A stretch of 47,251 bases of DNA from an uncultured Prevotellaceae bacterium (lineage in GTDB: Bacteria > Bacteroidota > Bacteroidia > Bacteroidales > Bacteroidaceae). The position numbers and the translations under genes were made by a program. Shown here piece after piece: positions 35,239 through 43,572 of the stretch. Location of the stretch: positions 1-47,251 of the forward strand of contig CADCET010000019.1 in the NCBI GenBank assembly GCA_902800495.1. The letters are read 5' to 3'. The first letter of the stretch is position 1. Each line of letters begins with the position of its first letter. Under the pieces are notes generated by a model that was given only the letters and a program-made list of their open reading frames with translations, was not told the DNA's origin and ran no database searches.

Positions 35239-37311
35239 ATGGCAAAGCTTATCCTTCTCATTCTGTTTCTCATTTCTGGCACGCTCCGGACGTGGGCGCA
35301 GCCGGTCGGTGCTGATGACATCGGACATTTGCAGAAACAGATGTACCAGCTCTACAACAAAAACGACGAAGGGGCCTTCATCGACGTTACCAACCGGCTG
35401 AAGGAGGCTACCCAGAAGGCCGGCGACGAGCGCACCTTCTACAAGGCCTGGGCCAATCAGGCACTCTATTTCGCCAACCACCAGCAGCGCAACAGGGGGC
35501 AGCTGACCGCCAAAGACATGCAGCAGTATGCCCTGAACCACGACCACAAGTTCGGCATCTACACAGGTACCCATGTGATGGGCACTATACAGACCATGAT
35601 GGGCGACTATCAGGAGGGTATCCAGAACTTCAGGAAAGCCATCAGCTATCTGCACGAGAACTTCCCCAACGAGAGCGCCGCGGCCTCATGGATAGAGCTG
35701 GCCAAAATCAGCCTGACCAACAGGAAGTGCCAGCAAGCCTGCATCGATGCCGAAAGAGCACTGAAGGAACCTAACATCAGCGCGATGCACAGGCTGAATG
35801 CCTGGTCGGTTATCTGTCTGAGTAAGGTGGACACGGCTTACTATCATGTCAAGGATGCGGCTGAATACCAAAAGGAGTTCGACTACGTCTGGGGGGAACG
35901 CGAGAAAGCCAAGCAGGCCTACGGACACGACGATGCCCACGGACGTACCCTTGCAGTGTGGCGAAAAATCAACGACCATCAGTATGATGAGGCACTCGTC
36001 CTCTGCAAGAAGTTATCGCCGCTGTTTAGCCTCGACATGCGTCACCTTATCTATAAACGCATGGGAGATTATAGAAACGCTTACATTGATCAACTGAGAT
36101 ACTGGAAGATGCGCGACTCCGTCAACAATGTGCGCAACAACCACCTGCTGATGGAGATGACCGCCGCTATGGACCTGGGGCGTGTGGAACTCGAAGCGAA
36201 GGAGCTGAAGCTGCACAACCAGCAGATGCAACTCGACATGGCGGCCGACGAGATAGAACGTAAACAGTTAGAGGAAGAAGCCCTGATGCTGGCGCTGAAG
36301 AACCGCGACGCAGAACTGGCTAACGCCACCATGCAATTAGAGAACGACAGCTTAGAAGCCCACAACAAGAACCTGCAGCTGAGCGAATACCAGTCGAAGA
36401 TGCATGCCCAAGAGCAGAAAGAGCACGCCCATCATATCTTGATGGTCGCTATAGGAACCATCGCCTCGCTCGTAATCGTCTTCCTCTGCTTCTACCTCTA
36501 CCGCCGCCAGCTGTCAGCACGTCGACTGCAACAGGCCTACCACAAACTGGAGGATGCTTACGGCAAGTTGGAGGAGACGACCACTGTCAAGGAGCGCATC
36601 GAGAGCGAGCTGCGTATCGCCCGCGATATTCAGATGTCGATGATACCACAGACCTTCCCAGAGCGCAGCGACCTCGACCTCTATGGGTTGATGTCCCCCG
36701 CTAAGGAAGTGGGCGGCGACCTCTACGACTTTGAAATCATCGACAATCAACTCTATTTCTGCCTTGGCGACGTCAGCGGCAAGGGCGTTCCCGCCTCTCT
36801 TTTCATGACGCAGGCCATCCGCCTCTTCCGTGCCATGGCCAAGGAACGGCGTAAGCCTAACGATATTGCCAACCGCATGAACAACGAGCTCTCGGAGAAC
36901 AACGACAACGGCATGTTCGTCACCATGTTCATTGGCGAAGCCGACCTCACCACCGGACATCTATACTACTGCAATGCTGGACATAATCCTCCGCTGCTCG
37001 ACGGCGAGCTCATCAACGTAGAATCTAACGCACCTATCGGCCTTTGGCCTGAGATCGACTTCGAGGGTGAGGAGCTGGACTGTATCACCGGCAAATTGCT
37101 CTTCATCTATACTGACGGACTGAACGAAGCCGAAAACCTTGCACAGGAGCAGTACGGTGACGACCGCCTGCAACAAAAGTTGCAACAGATGAAATCCGAT
37201 ACAGCTAAGCAAGTGGTCGATGCCTTCAGCCAGTCGGTGGAGTCGCACCGCAATGGTGCCGCACCTAACGACGACCTGACCATGCTCGCCATCAGGTGTC
37301 TGGGGAGCTGA
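35239..37311 (+). CDS. TPR-sensor SpoIIE/PP2C-type serine phosphatase
   Basis: 690 residues. Signal peptide (1-21), periplasmic helical TPR-like region (about 25-310), a long coiled coil (about 315-395), one membrane helix (about 399-420), a short coiled coil (about 430-462), and a SpoIIE phosphatase domain (about 470-690). The metal and catalytic motifs are intact: SPAKEVGGDLYDF, CLGDVSGKGVPASLFM, YYCNAGHNPPLL, FIYTDGLNEAEN and PNDDLTMLAIR. Such proteins dephosphorylate anti-sigma-factor antagonists. No STAS or HPK-like partner lies in the window, so it is an orphan whose target must be elsewhere. It is flanked on both sides by gene fragments. Confidence 0.88.
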   Translation: MAKLILLILFLISGTLRTWAQPVGADDIGHLQKQMYQLYNKNDEGAFIDVTNRLKEATQKAGDERTFYKAWANQALYFANHQQRNRGQLTAKDMQQYALNHDHKFGIYTGTHVMGTIQTMMGDYQEGIQNFRKAISYLHENFPNESAAASWIELAKISLTNRKCQQACIDAERALKEPNISAMHRLNAWSVICLSKVDTAYYHVKDAAEYQKEFDYVWGEREKAKQAYGHDDAHGRTLAVWRKINDHQYDEALVLCKKLSPLFSLDMRHLIYKRMGDYRNAYIDQLRYWKMRDSVNNVRNNHLLMEMTAAMDLGRVELEAKELKLHNQQMQLDMAADEIERKQLEEEALMLALKNRDAELANATMQLENDSLEAHNKNLQLSEYQSKMHAQEQKEHAHHILMVAIGTIASLVIVFLCFYLYRRQLSARRLQQAYHKLEDAYGKLEETTTVKERIESELRIARDIQMSMIPQTFPERSDLDLYGLMSPAKEVGGDLYDFEIIDNQLYFCLGDVSGKGVPASLFMTQAIRLFRAMAKERRKPNDIANRMNNELSENNDNGMFVTMFIGEADLTTGHLYYCNAGHNPPLLDGELINVESNAPIGLWPEIDFEGEELDCITGKLLFIYTDGLNEAENLAQEQYGDDRLQQKLQQMKSDTAKQVVDAFSQSVESHRNGAAPNDDLTMLAIRCLGS

Positions 37312-37373
37312 AAATCGCTTCGAGAACGGTACGGTGAAAACGGCCAGTAGCATCGCTCCGAGTCGTAATCAAT

Positions 37374-37613
37374 TCATTGTTTTATCTTATTTCCAATCTC
37401 AACACTCTGGTAGAATCTATCCACAGGAGTATAAAAGGTTACAACTGTAACCATATAACCGCAGAGGACGGAACCGCTTTCACGAGTTTTAAAGCTTCCT
37501 CCCGCTTATCCTTGTCCAGCACATTCAGCGTCGTACATTGTGGAACACAGGCCTTGTGTTGCAGTGCCTGAAGTTCAGGAACATCCTGTATAGTTGCTAA
37601 TTCTATTCACATT
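37374..37613 (-). pseudogene. Degenerate GNAT acetyltransferase remnant
   Basis: On the minus strand an ATG followed at once by an in-frame TGA precedes IELATIQDVPELQAL, a typical GNAT N-terminus. The frame continues to a TAA at 37439. In another frame FYTPVDRFYQSVEIGNK, which looks like a GNAT C-terminus, ends at 37374. The middle acetyl-CoA site is missing. It sits directly after the flavodoxin-fold gene. The family call is from pattern only. The rest of 37312-37373 shows nothing recognisable. Confidence 0.5.
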
Positions 37614-37616
37614 TTT

Positions 37617-38153
37617 TTATAATGATTTTCCTAATTCAAATGCTTCGTTTAAGGCATTGGTATTCTTGATGTCGCCCTTATCCTTAACACCACGAACCAA
37701 TACACGACCGGCATCCTCCAACTTGAAGAAGTTCAGGCAGAGCTGGTATTGCGCGAGGATGCTGTCGAAGAGTTCAGGAAGTGTGGCGGCACCTACAAGC
37801 AGCAGCGCCATCTTCTTGATATGGAACGTATCCCTGATGGGATTATGGCAGCGATCAATGACGGCCTTCAACTGTGCACTCAGTCCGTAGAAATACACTG
37901 GCGAGGCTATCACGAGCATATCGGCCTGAGCCATCTTCTCGTAGATGATCGGCATATCGTCCTTCTGAGCACAAGTATTGTCTTTGCTCACAAAGCAAGC
38001 GTTACACCCCATGCAGGGATTAACCTTGTAATCGTGTACAGAGACGACCTCTACATGATGCTTCTGCGAGGCACCTTTGACGAATGCTTCTACGAGCAAA
38101 TCCGTATTGCCGCCCTTCCGAGGGCTTCCTGAGAGAATCAGTATGTTCATCAT
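37617..38153 (-). CDS. NADPH-dependent FMN reductase / flavodoxin-fold protein
   Basis: 178 residues. The FMN phosphate loop is SGSPRKGGNTDLLVEAF near the start, followed by a Cys motif CMGCNACFVSKDNTC (usual for the iron-sulfur flavoprotein-like subgroup) and the flavin-side segment VIASPVYFYGLSAQLKAVIDR. Members reduce quinones or act as flavin reductases. Only three Cys remain in the spaced motif after NP, so whether an Fe-S cluster binds is unsure. It lies 9 bp after the secreted protein at 38163. Confidence 0.87.
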   Translation of the reverse strand: MMNILILSGSPRKGGNTDLLVEAFVKGASQKHHVEVVSVHDYKVNPCMGCNACFVSKDNTCAQKDDMPIIYEKMAQADMLVIASPVYFYGLSAQLKAVIDRCHNPIRDTFHIKKMALLLVGAATLPELFDSILAQYQLCLNFFKLEDAGRVLVRGVKDKGDIKNTNALNEAFELGKSL

Positions 38154-38162
38154 CCACTTTAT

Positions 38163-39335
38163 TCATCTTTCAAATTCAAAAGGTACCCACTGCGGATCCA
38201 CCTGGACATGATCCGCCACACTGGCGTGGATGATGTGGATGCTCTCGTCCTTCGAACCATAGCCAATGATTTTCGGTTCCCATCCAGTCTCTTCGCCATC
38301 CTCGTCAATGACAGGCGACTCCGTCACGATATAACTGATGAGTCCTTCCTTCAGCACCACGAAATAGTTGATATGCATAAAGTCACTGGTATAGGCCACG
38401 ATTTCCTTCCCCGTCCAGGGGGCGCCCTCCTCGGGCTTTGCGTGGAAGAATCCCCGGATACGGTGCATTTCGTTGCTGATAGCCACCGTCTGCATCTTGC
38501 CCTTGAACTCTGCCAGGATCAGCATGTTGTCGCGCTCCGAATCCTCGTATTCCTTCTCCTTCTTCAGACAGAGCAGGGGATGACCATCGCCGTCCGGATC
38601 AACGAAAGCCACATCTTTGAAACCCTCTCCGCTTGCCTGTACCCACTCGCCGTCGGCAAACTCCTGATATTCAAAGTCCTCCAGCTGTATCTTTGAGAAT
38701 TGCGGCTTCATACCATCCCATGTGTAGATGCGACTGACGGTAGGATAGAAGGGCGAGTATTCTCTGATGATGAAGTCGGTGCCCTTCTGTGGTAGTGTCC
38801 AGCCAATCTCCATCTGTGGGAATGGCTTCTTGTAGTCGTCGAGCGGACTGCGTTCGGGGGTCATCGTCTGCGTCTGTGGGTCGTAGTCGTACCAGCAGAG
38901 CAGGTTCTGCGGCATCACGTGCTGCTCGTAGAGGCTGATGGCGAAGATGCGGTGACCGTTGGTGCGCCGCCAGATACAGCACGACATCTGGTCTACGTCC
39001 GTCAGTGACTCGTAGCAGGCATAGCCGTTCTTCGGATCGAGGAGAATGCGGAGTTCGTCTTCTTCGTTGTTCTCGAACAGCAGGGCTGTACCATTGCGCT
39101 TCGTGCCTGGGAGTGGTTTCTCCTGCAGCTTCAGCACCTCGCCCACCACCCATGTCGGCAGGGCTTTGTTGAAAGCCTTGAGCAGCATCACCACGTTGGG
39201 CGACTGCCCGCCATTCTTCACGCTGATGGCCTTCGTGCGCCACTGGGCATCTACTTCTGCGTTCGACAAGAGCTCGTGCGCATTCATTCCTATGGCCACC
39301 GCCAGCATCAATAAGGTGAAAATCGTTTTCCTCAT
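38163..39335 (-). CDS. Secreted protein of unknown function
   Basis: 390 residues with a signal peptide (1 to about 19, cleavage after NA). I do not recognise the family. The mature part is mostly beta, with many Trp/Tyr, and has one calcium-loop-like segment FVDPDGDGHPLL (DxDGDG). Length, composition and low Cys suggest a periplasmic or surface protein, perhaps with propeller-like repeats. The stop is 9 bp before the FMN reductase gene, so the two may be co-transcribed. Confidence 0.75.
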   Translation of the reverse strand: MRKTIFTLLMLAVAIGMNAHELLSNAEVDAQWRTKAISVKNGGQSPNVVMLLKAFNKALPTWVVGEVLKLQEKPLPGTKRNGTALLFENNEEDELRILLDPKNGYACYESLTDVDQMSCCIWRRTNGHRIFAISLYEQHVMPQNLLCWYDYDPQTQTMTPERSPLDDYKKPFPQMEIGWTLPQKGTDFIIREYSPFYPTVSRIYTWDGMKPQFSKIQLEDFEYQEFADGEWVQASGEGFKDVAFVDPDGDGHPLLCLKKEKEYEDSERDNMLILAEFKGKMQTVAISNEMHRIRGFFHAKPEEGAPWTGKEIVAYTSDFMHINYFVVLKEGLISYIVTESPVIDEDGEETGWEPKIIGYGSKDESIHIIHASVADHVQVDPQWVPFEFER

Positions 39336-39406
39336 TTCTCGATTTATTGTTTTAAATGATTAAACATCATCAGGAGTACAATCCTATCATTTACAATTCT
39401 CTGATG

Positions 39407-39414
39407 CAAAGATA
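39407..39414 (-). promoter_or_regulatory. TATCTTTG promoter box of the secreted-protein gene
   Basis: Minus-strand TATCTTTG about 72 nt before the ATG at 39335; no clear -33 element. Nothing else was recognised in 39336-39466. Confidence 0.45.
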
Positions 39415-39466
39415 GCTAATTCCGCTCAAACTACATAAAAAAAGCTGATTTTTTTAGTTTGAGCCG

Positions 39467-39622
39467 TTATCTGCGATTTTGAGACTGCTTCCGCTCGGCA
39501 ATGTCACTGATGCCGCAGAGACTATAGATTATCCAAAACACCACACCCGTCACATCACAAAGGAGCAGACCGAAAGAGCCTGCAATCCTGAGTAGCGTGA
39601 TGACGTTTGGCAGCTGAGTCAT
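39467..39622 (-). pseudogene. Truncated 5' end of a CDP-alcohol phosphatidyltransferase gene, copy 2
   Basis: 51 residues: MTQLPNVITLLRIAGSFGLL, LCDVTGVVFWIIYSLCGISDI, then an unrelated charged tail AERKQSQNRR and a stop. The family motif should continue from SDI into DGxxAR, so the gene breaks exactly at the catalytic motif. Its ATG overlaps the GNAT stop (ATGA). The first 77 bp match 35006-35082. Confidence 0.75.
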
Positions 39623-40143
39623 CTTAGTTCTAATCTCAACACTCTGATAGGTCGTCCCTCGCCTTGATACTGGTTTGCATCGATGCAGGTCTCGCCCGTG
39701 GGTACAAAGCCGCACTTCTCCATTACTCGACCAGAAGCTGGATTATCTACGAAGTGACCGCTGATGAGCGATTTGATGTCCGTCGTCTGTCGGATATGCT
39801 CTAACATCAGGCGCAGTGCCTCCGTACAAATGCCCTGATTCCAATAAGGCTTGGCCACCCAATAACCAATGAGCGGTTCACCCTCGCGGGCTGGCAAATC
39901 ACACTCGCACGAAGGGCCATAGCCCATAGCGCCAATCGGCTGACCTGTCTCTTTTAAAACGATAGCCCATGTGTGCAGCGCATCATTAAACACTGTGCGG
40001 ATAATCTCCAGACTTTCCTCCACACTCTGATGCGGTGCCCATCCAGCACGAGGTCCCACATCCGGATCGGAAGCCCATTTGTACAGCGTCTCTGCATCGC
40101 TGTCGCGCCAGGGGCGCAGTAATATCCTTTCTGTTTCCATCAT
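39619..40143 (-). CDS. GNAT-family N-acetyltransferase (RimJ/RimL type)
   Basis: 174 residues: METERILLRPWRDSDAETLYKWASDP is the usual start of RimJ/RimL-type acetyltransferases; GYWVAKPYWNQGICTEALRLML is the acetyl-CoA site and NPASGRVMEKCGFVPTGE the C-terminal motif. Substrate unknown. It overlaps both neighbours by 4 bp within the minus-strand operon 42697-39467. Confidence 0.9.
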   Translation of the reverse strand: MMETERILLRPWRDSDAETLYKWASDPDVGPRAGWAPHQSVEESLEIIRTVFNDALHTWAIVLKETGQPIGAMGYGPSCECDLPAREGEPLIGYWVAKPYWNQGICTEALRLMLEHIRQTTDIKSLISGHFVDNPASGRVMEKCGFVPTGETCIDANQYQGEGRPIRVLRLELR

Positions 40144-40523
40144 TTTCTCCTATAATAAATACCTTCATGCCTTGTTATTAGGAATGTACAGCGATCGCTT
40201 CCCCTGAGAATTGTATTCTCAATCCGAACCTCGAAATGGCTGTCCGGTTCTAGTTGCGACAAGATATATAGGATGCTCTGTCGTGAGCACTCACATTGCT
40301 GCGGATGGTTTCTCAGCCCACATTTAACTTTAGGGCACGTACATTCCAGATAACTCAGTTCATAAATCTTTCCTGGCTCAATCACCCTACCCGTATAGGA
40401 CTTGCTGTTGTACCCTTCCGTATAGATCCTATCAAAATTCCCTTCATACTTGGCATATATTTGCCTATGTATCTGGAGAACATGATCCTTTACACATTCG
40501 ATGGCTTCTTCTCTATAGCACAT
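40140..40523 (-). CDS. Cys-rich protein of unknown function
   Basis: 127 residues. No confident family. The core is YLECTCPKVKCGL, a second pair CECS, then FEVRIENTILRGSDRCTFLI. That pattern resembles the C-terminal part of ATC-hydrolase-like or V4R-type proteins, where Cys residues bind a metal, but the full N-terminal part of those proteins is missing. It could be a complete small protein or a truncated one. It overlaps the GNAT start by 4 bp. Confidence 0.6.
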   Translation of the reverse strand: MCYREEAIECVKDHVLQIHRQIYAKYEGNFDRIYTEGYNSKSYTGRVIEPGKIYELSYLECTCPKVKCGLRNHPQQCECSRQSILYILSQLEPDSHFEVRIENTILRGSDRCTFLITRHEGIYYRRK

Positions 40524-40553
40524 ATAATTGCTTGCTATTTATGATTAGGATAT

Positions 40554-41045
40554 TCATTTGTACTCTATTAGTTTCTTCACCTCACAGCCCTTGCTTTCAT
40601 AATAAGCGAGCATCTCCGGCAGTTTCTTCAGGTCGTAGCTGGTAATACAGTCGGAGAGGACATGCACCATGAAGCCTGCCTTGGCCATGTTGAAACACGT
40701 CGATTTCACGCAACCTGTAGCATCCGCGCCAGCTACGTAGAACTCATTGATGCCGTTCGCAGCGATGAAAGCAGAAAACGCCTCACTCGTAAGGGCATTA
40801 CTCTTTGTCTTTACGAAGATGTTGTCTGACACGACCTTCATTTCAGGCACCAGTTCCTCGCCCTTGCTGCCAGGCTTGAATGTCCGCGTGCCAGCTGTAA
40901 TGTTATTATGCTTGATATACACAATGTGCATCCCCTCGGCTGTGGCCCATTCGATGGCGGCATTGATGTTGCCGATGATGTCGCGGTAATGCTTGGTGAT
41001 GTCGTTCTGGATGTCGATAACGACAAGTGCTTTATTGTTCATCAT
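40554..41045 (-). CDS. Isochorismatase-like cysteine hydrolase
   Basis: 163 residues. The catalytic triad is visible as Asp in VVIDIQND (residue 11), Lys in IFVKTKSNAL and Cys in GADATGCVKSTC. Family members hydrolyse nicotinamide, isochorismate or related amides. The substrate cannot be assigned. The gene directly abuts the preceding PNPOx-like gene. Confidence 0.88.
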   Translation of the reverse strand: MMNNKALVVIDIQNDITKHYRDIIGNINAAIEWATAEGMHIVYIKHNNITAGTRTFKPGSKGEELVPEMKVVSDNIFVKTKSNALTSEAFSAFIAANGINEFYVAGADATGCVKSTCFNMAKAGFMVHVLSDCITSYDLKKLPEMLAYYESKGCEVKKLIEYK

Positions 41046-41816
41046 TTACTCAATCACAAAACTACGTGGATAGAAATCGCTATAGAATCGGCCATCGGTG
41101 GCGGTGAACTTCAAGACGCAGTAGTTCGGGTCGGTTACACCACCAGGATAGTACTGCTCGTCGCCATTGTGCCAAATCATCTCTTTGCTCTTAGCATCCG
41201 TCAGCACCTCCATCGTACCACGCAGCATCATACCTTTGAAACCTTTAGCGTCGCAGAAATAGATCGAGGCCTTGGGGTTAACCTTGTATTGAGCCACACG
41301 AATTGAGAATGTGTTGGTTGTAAAGTAGAAGGTTTTGATACCCTCGCGTTTACGAGGCTTCAGCATGGCCTTAGTCCAAGGAAAACCTTCTTGGTCTATT
41401 GACGAGATATAAGCGATGGGCAGTTTGTCGGCCATCTGTGCAATGAGTTCTTTAATGCCGGCTAAAGCGGGGTTAGCATTCATTGCTTCATCGTTATTCA
41501 CATCCAGTGTTTGGCGCCAACGCTTAAGCTGGGGAAAATACGATTTCATCATGCCGATGTATTCCTCTTTGGTAATAGGTTTTTCTAACCCTTCATTAAC
41601 AGCATTCACAAATTGAGCACAATGTTCAATCATCTCTTCCATCGTACAATCCTGCAGGAACTTGCCGTCCTTGTAGCAGTACATGCAGTAATCTTCGTTC
41701 TTGCGTCCCGTTGGTAGCAAGCGACCGGAGGTCGAGCGCTTCGTGCCGTCGGCATTTGTACCGAGGACATCCTTTGTGAGCGGCATGCCGCAGCTCTGAC
41801 AAAATTTCTGTTCCAT
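41046..41816 (-). CDS. Zinc-ribbon plus pyridoxamine-5'-phosphate-oxidase-like protein
   Basis: 256 residues in two parts. The N-terminal ~90 residues have CQSCGMPL and YCMYCYKDGKF, a putative zinc ribbon, followed by a helical segment. Residues about 115-256 are a flavin-reductase-like split barrel of the PNPOx superfamily (PIAYISSIDQEGFPWTKAML, ASIYFCDAKGFKGMMLRGTMEVL). The ribbon-barrel combination occurs in other anaerobes. It probably binds FMN or a related cofactor; substrate unknown. It is 5 bp after the hydrolase gene. Confidence 0.85.
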   Translation of the reverse strand: MEQKFCQSCGMPLTKDVLGTNADGTKRSTSGRLLPTGRKNEDYCMYCYKDGKFLQDCTMEEMIEHCAQFVNAVNEGLEKPITKEEYIGMMKSYFPQLKRWRQTLDVNNDEAMNANPALAGIKELIAQMADKLPIAYISSIDQEGFPWTKAMLKPRKREGIKTFYFTTNTFSIRVAQYKVNPKASIYFCDAKGFKGMMLRGTMEVLTDAKSKEMIWHNGDEQYYPGGVTDPNYCVLKFTATDGRFYSDFYPRSFVIE

Positions 41817-41821
41817 ATTTT

Positions 41822-42697
41822 TTACTCTTTTATAAATGTTTTCAGTTTCTCGTTGAACATCTCGGGTTGTTCCATGTGGATGAAGTGTCCGCAGGTTGTC
41901 AGTTCGGCGTAGTCGAGGTGGGGATATAGTCGTTCCATCTTTTGACGATTGTCAGGATCAAGACCGCTGTTCTGTGTACATATGACCATTACCCGACCAT
42001 GCAAAGGACGCTGCGACCACCACTTGCGCTCCACGAGGTTACGCATGGTGCTCGATGCAACATACTGCGGCGTCTTTGGCATCACGCTCATGGCATAGTC
42101 GGTGATGCTCTGTGGCGTTTCAGACCCAGCCAGCGATTTGACAAAACCTGTGATGACTTTGCTACAATCTGGCCCGTCGAAAGCATGACCGAACTGATTG
42201 ACGGCTTCTACGTATTCAGCCGTTTCCGTGCCGTCGTAAAAGCAATAGACACCATCTATATCGACGAGATCTCCCTGTCGGCCACTCATCAACACCTGAC
42301 GGCAGACAGGTGTGCCAAGACTATGCCCTACAAGGACGACAGTCCCTACATGCTCTTTGTCCAGCACCGCGTTGACGGCCTCGGCGAAGAAGTCGAGCGT
42401 GTACTCTACGTGTGGCTTACTGCTCTCGCCATAGCCAGGCAGGTCTATGAACAGCAGGCGCAGTCCCTTCTCGTCGCGCAGTCCTTCGAACTGCTTCTCC
42501 CATGTATTGAGGTCGCATCCGAAGCCGTGAACGAAGCAGATGGTTTTATTGCCATCTCCATAGGTCTTATAATGTACGCGAACGCTGTCGTTAACAGTTG
42601 CAAACTCTGAGGCGACATCGCCCAGATTTTCTTGTTTAATGCTACATCCTGCCAGCATTACAGCCAACAGAAGTAGTAAGCATACTTTTTCTTTCAT
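41822..42697 (-). CDS. Alpha/beta-hydrolase lipoprotein
   Basis: 291 residues with a lipoprotein signal (LLAVMLAGC, Cys18). The fold motifs are FVHGFGCDLNTW (oxyanion HG), nucleophile Ser in VGHSLGTP, and a late His in TCGHFIHMEQPE. A periplasmic or outer-membrane-anchored esterase-type hydrolase is implied. It is first in a minus-strand operon of six genes down to 39467 and has a full promoter. Confidence 0.88.
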   Translation of the reverse strand: MKEKVCLLLLLAVMLAGCSIKQENLGDVASEFATVNDSVRVHYKTYGDGNKTICFVHGFGCDLNTWEKQFEGLRDEKGLRLLFIDLPGYGESSKPHVEYTLDFFAEAVNAVLDKEHVGTVVLVGHSLGTPVCRQVLMSGRQGDLVDIDGVYCFYDGTETAEYVEAVNQFGHAFDGPDCSKVITGFVKSLAGSETPQSITDYAMSVMPKTPQYVASSTMRNLVERKWWSQRPLHGRVMVICTQNSGLDPDNRQKMERLYPHLDYAELTTCGHFIHMEQPEMFNEKLKTFIKE

Positions 42698-42725
42698 CTT
42701 TCTTCTGTTTAATCATTTGACGTTA

Positions 42726-42757
42726 CAAAATTACGAATTGTTTCAGGAACTACCAAA
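42726..42757 (-). promoter_or_regulatory. Promoter of the hydrolase operon
   Basis: Minus-strand TTTG (42757-42754), 20-bp spacer, TAATTTTG (42733-42726), 28 nt before the ATG at 42697. The -33 side is embedded in a 23-nt element shared with 43475-43497. Confidence 0.75.
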
Positions 42758-42827
42758 TATCTGGGATAATTTGCATCATTCTGTGACGAATGGCATTGCA
42801 TGCGAAACATCTTTGTCGACGCAAGCA

Positions 42828-42916
42828 TCACTGCATTCGCTCAATCACAGCCTTGCCTGCACCAGTGCCTTTGTACTTGCTGCGGGTGGCATTGAGGCGA
42901 TAGACGAGGGAGAGAA
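42828..42916 (-). pseudogene. 3' remnant of a TonB-receptor-like outer-membrane protein gene
   Basis: The minus-strand frame reads LVYRLNATRSKYKGTGAGKA, then VIERMQ and a stop at 42828. That is very like the conserved C-terminus of Bacteroidetes CarboxypepD-regulated outer-membrane barrel proteins. No upstream part of such a gene is present. Confidence 0.55.
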
Positions 42917-42925
42917 GGATTTAAA

Positions 42926-43219
42926 ATGATGTGCTCCACCGATGGCGGACGCTCATGGCATGAGTCGCAAGTAATGGAGTCAATGAGGGAACTCGACAGA
43001 GTGAACGATCTGCAGCAATATCACGACCGTCTAATTATATACACAGAAAGTGATATCTACACCGTCTCAAAGGCCGAACTTATCGCCCAAAGCACCACAG
43101 CCATCCGCTATATTACCTCAGACACCGCGACCGCTCCGACCTATGACCTCCAAGGGCGACGGTTAGAAGAGTTACGGCACGGAATCTTCATCAAGAGCGG
43201 ACGAAAGATTGTCAGATAA
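42926..43219 (+). pseudogene. 3' fragment of a secreted BNR/Asp-box protein gene
   Basis: 97 residues. It opens with an Asp-box (CSTDGGRSWHES, S-x-D-x-G-x-x-W) and ends with TYDLQGRRLEELRHGIFIKS then GRKIV, the C-terminal tail common on large secreted Prevotella proteins. There is no signal peptide and no promoter, and the frame is blocked by a stop at 42893. I read it as the tail of a lost sialidase-like or Asp-box propeller protein. Confidence 0.6.
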
Positions 43220-43259
43220 AACGAGACTAACAACGAACAGTGACGTCAGTTCTTAACGT

Positions 43260-43437
43260 CTACGCCGCCGAAAAATTGTTAGCGACGATGTGGAGGGTAG
43301 GGGCTTTCGGGTCGGCAGTATGTGTAGCGTGATTGCCGATGCCGCCGATGAAACTGCGTATCTTCACTTCGACGTTGACGTGGGGGGCACAAAATAATTC
43401 CGATAATCGTTCTTGGTTTCATAACTTTCATATTTAA
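43260..43437 (-). pseudogene. Frame-broken coding remnant, family unknown
   Basis: After the minus-strand promoter at 43448 an ATG gives MKVMKPRTIIGIILC, which then loses sense. In the adjacent frame HVNVEVKIRSFIGGIGNHA is followed by THTADPKAPTLHIVANNFSAA and a stop at 43260. The switch is near a run of six C on the minus strand. It looks like a small gene broken by a frameshift. Confidence 0.4.
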
Positions 43438-43447
43438 AAAATCGCTG

Positions 43448-43479
43448 CAAAGGTACGCATAGTTGCGTGCATTGCCAAA
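43448..43479 (-). promoter_or_regulatory. Minus-strand promoter in the remnant region
   Basis: TTTG (43479-43476), 20-bp spacer, TACCTTTG (43455-43448). It points into the broken remnant at 43260-43437 and shares its upstream element with 42753-42775. Confidence 0.65.
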
Positions 43480-43572
43480 AATCTGGGATAATCTGCACTG
43501 AACATGGCGTTCATGATGAAGTCCATCCGTCTCGGTCTCCAGCAGTTCGGCTCGCCGAAGATTCAGGAAGAG

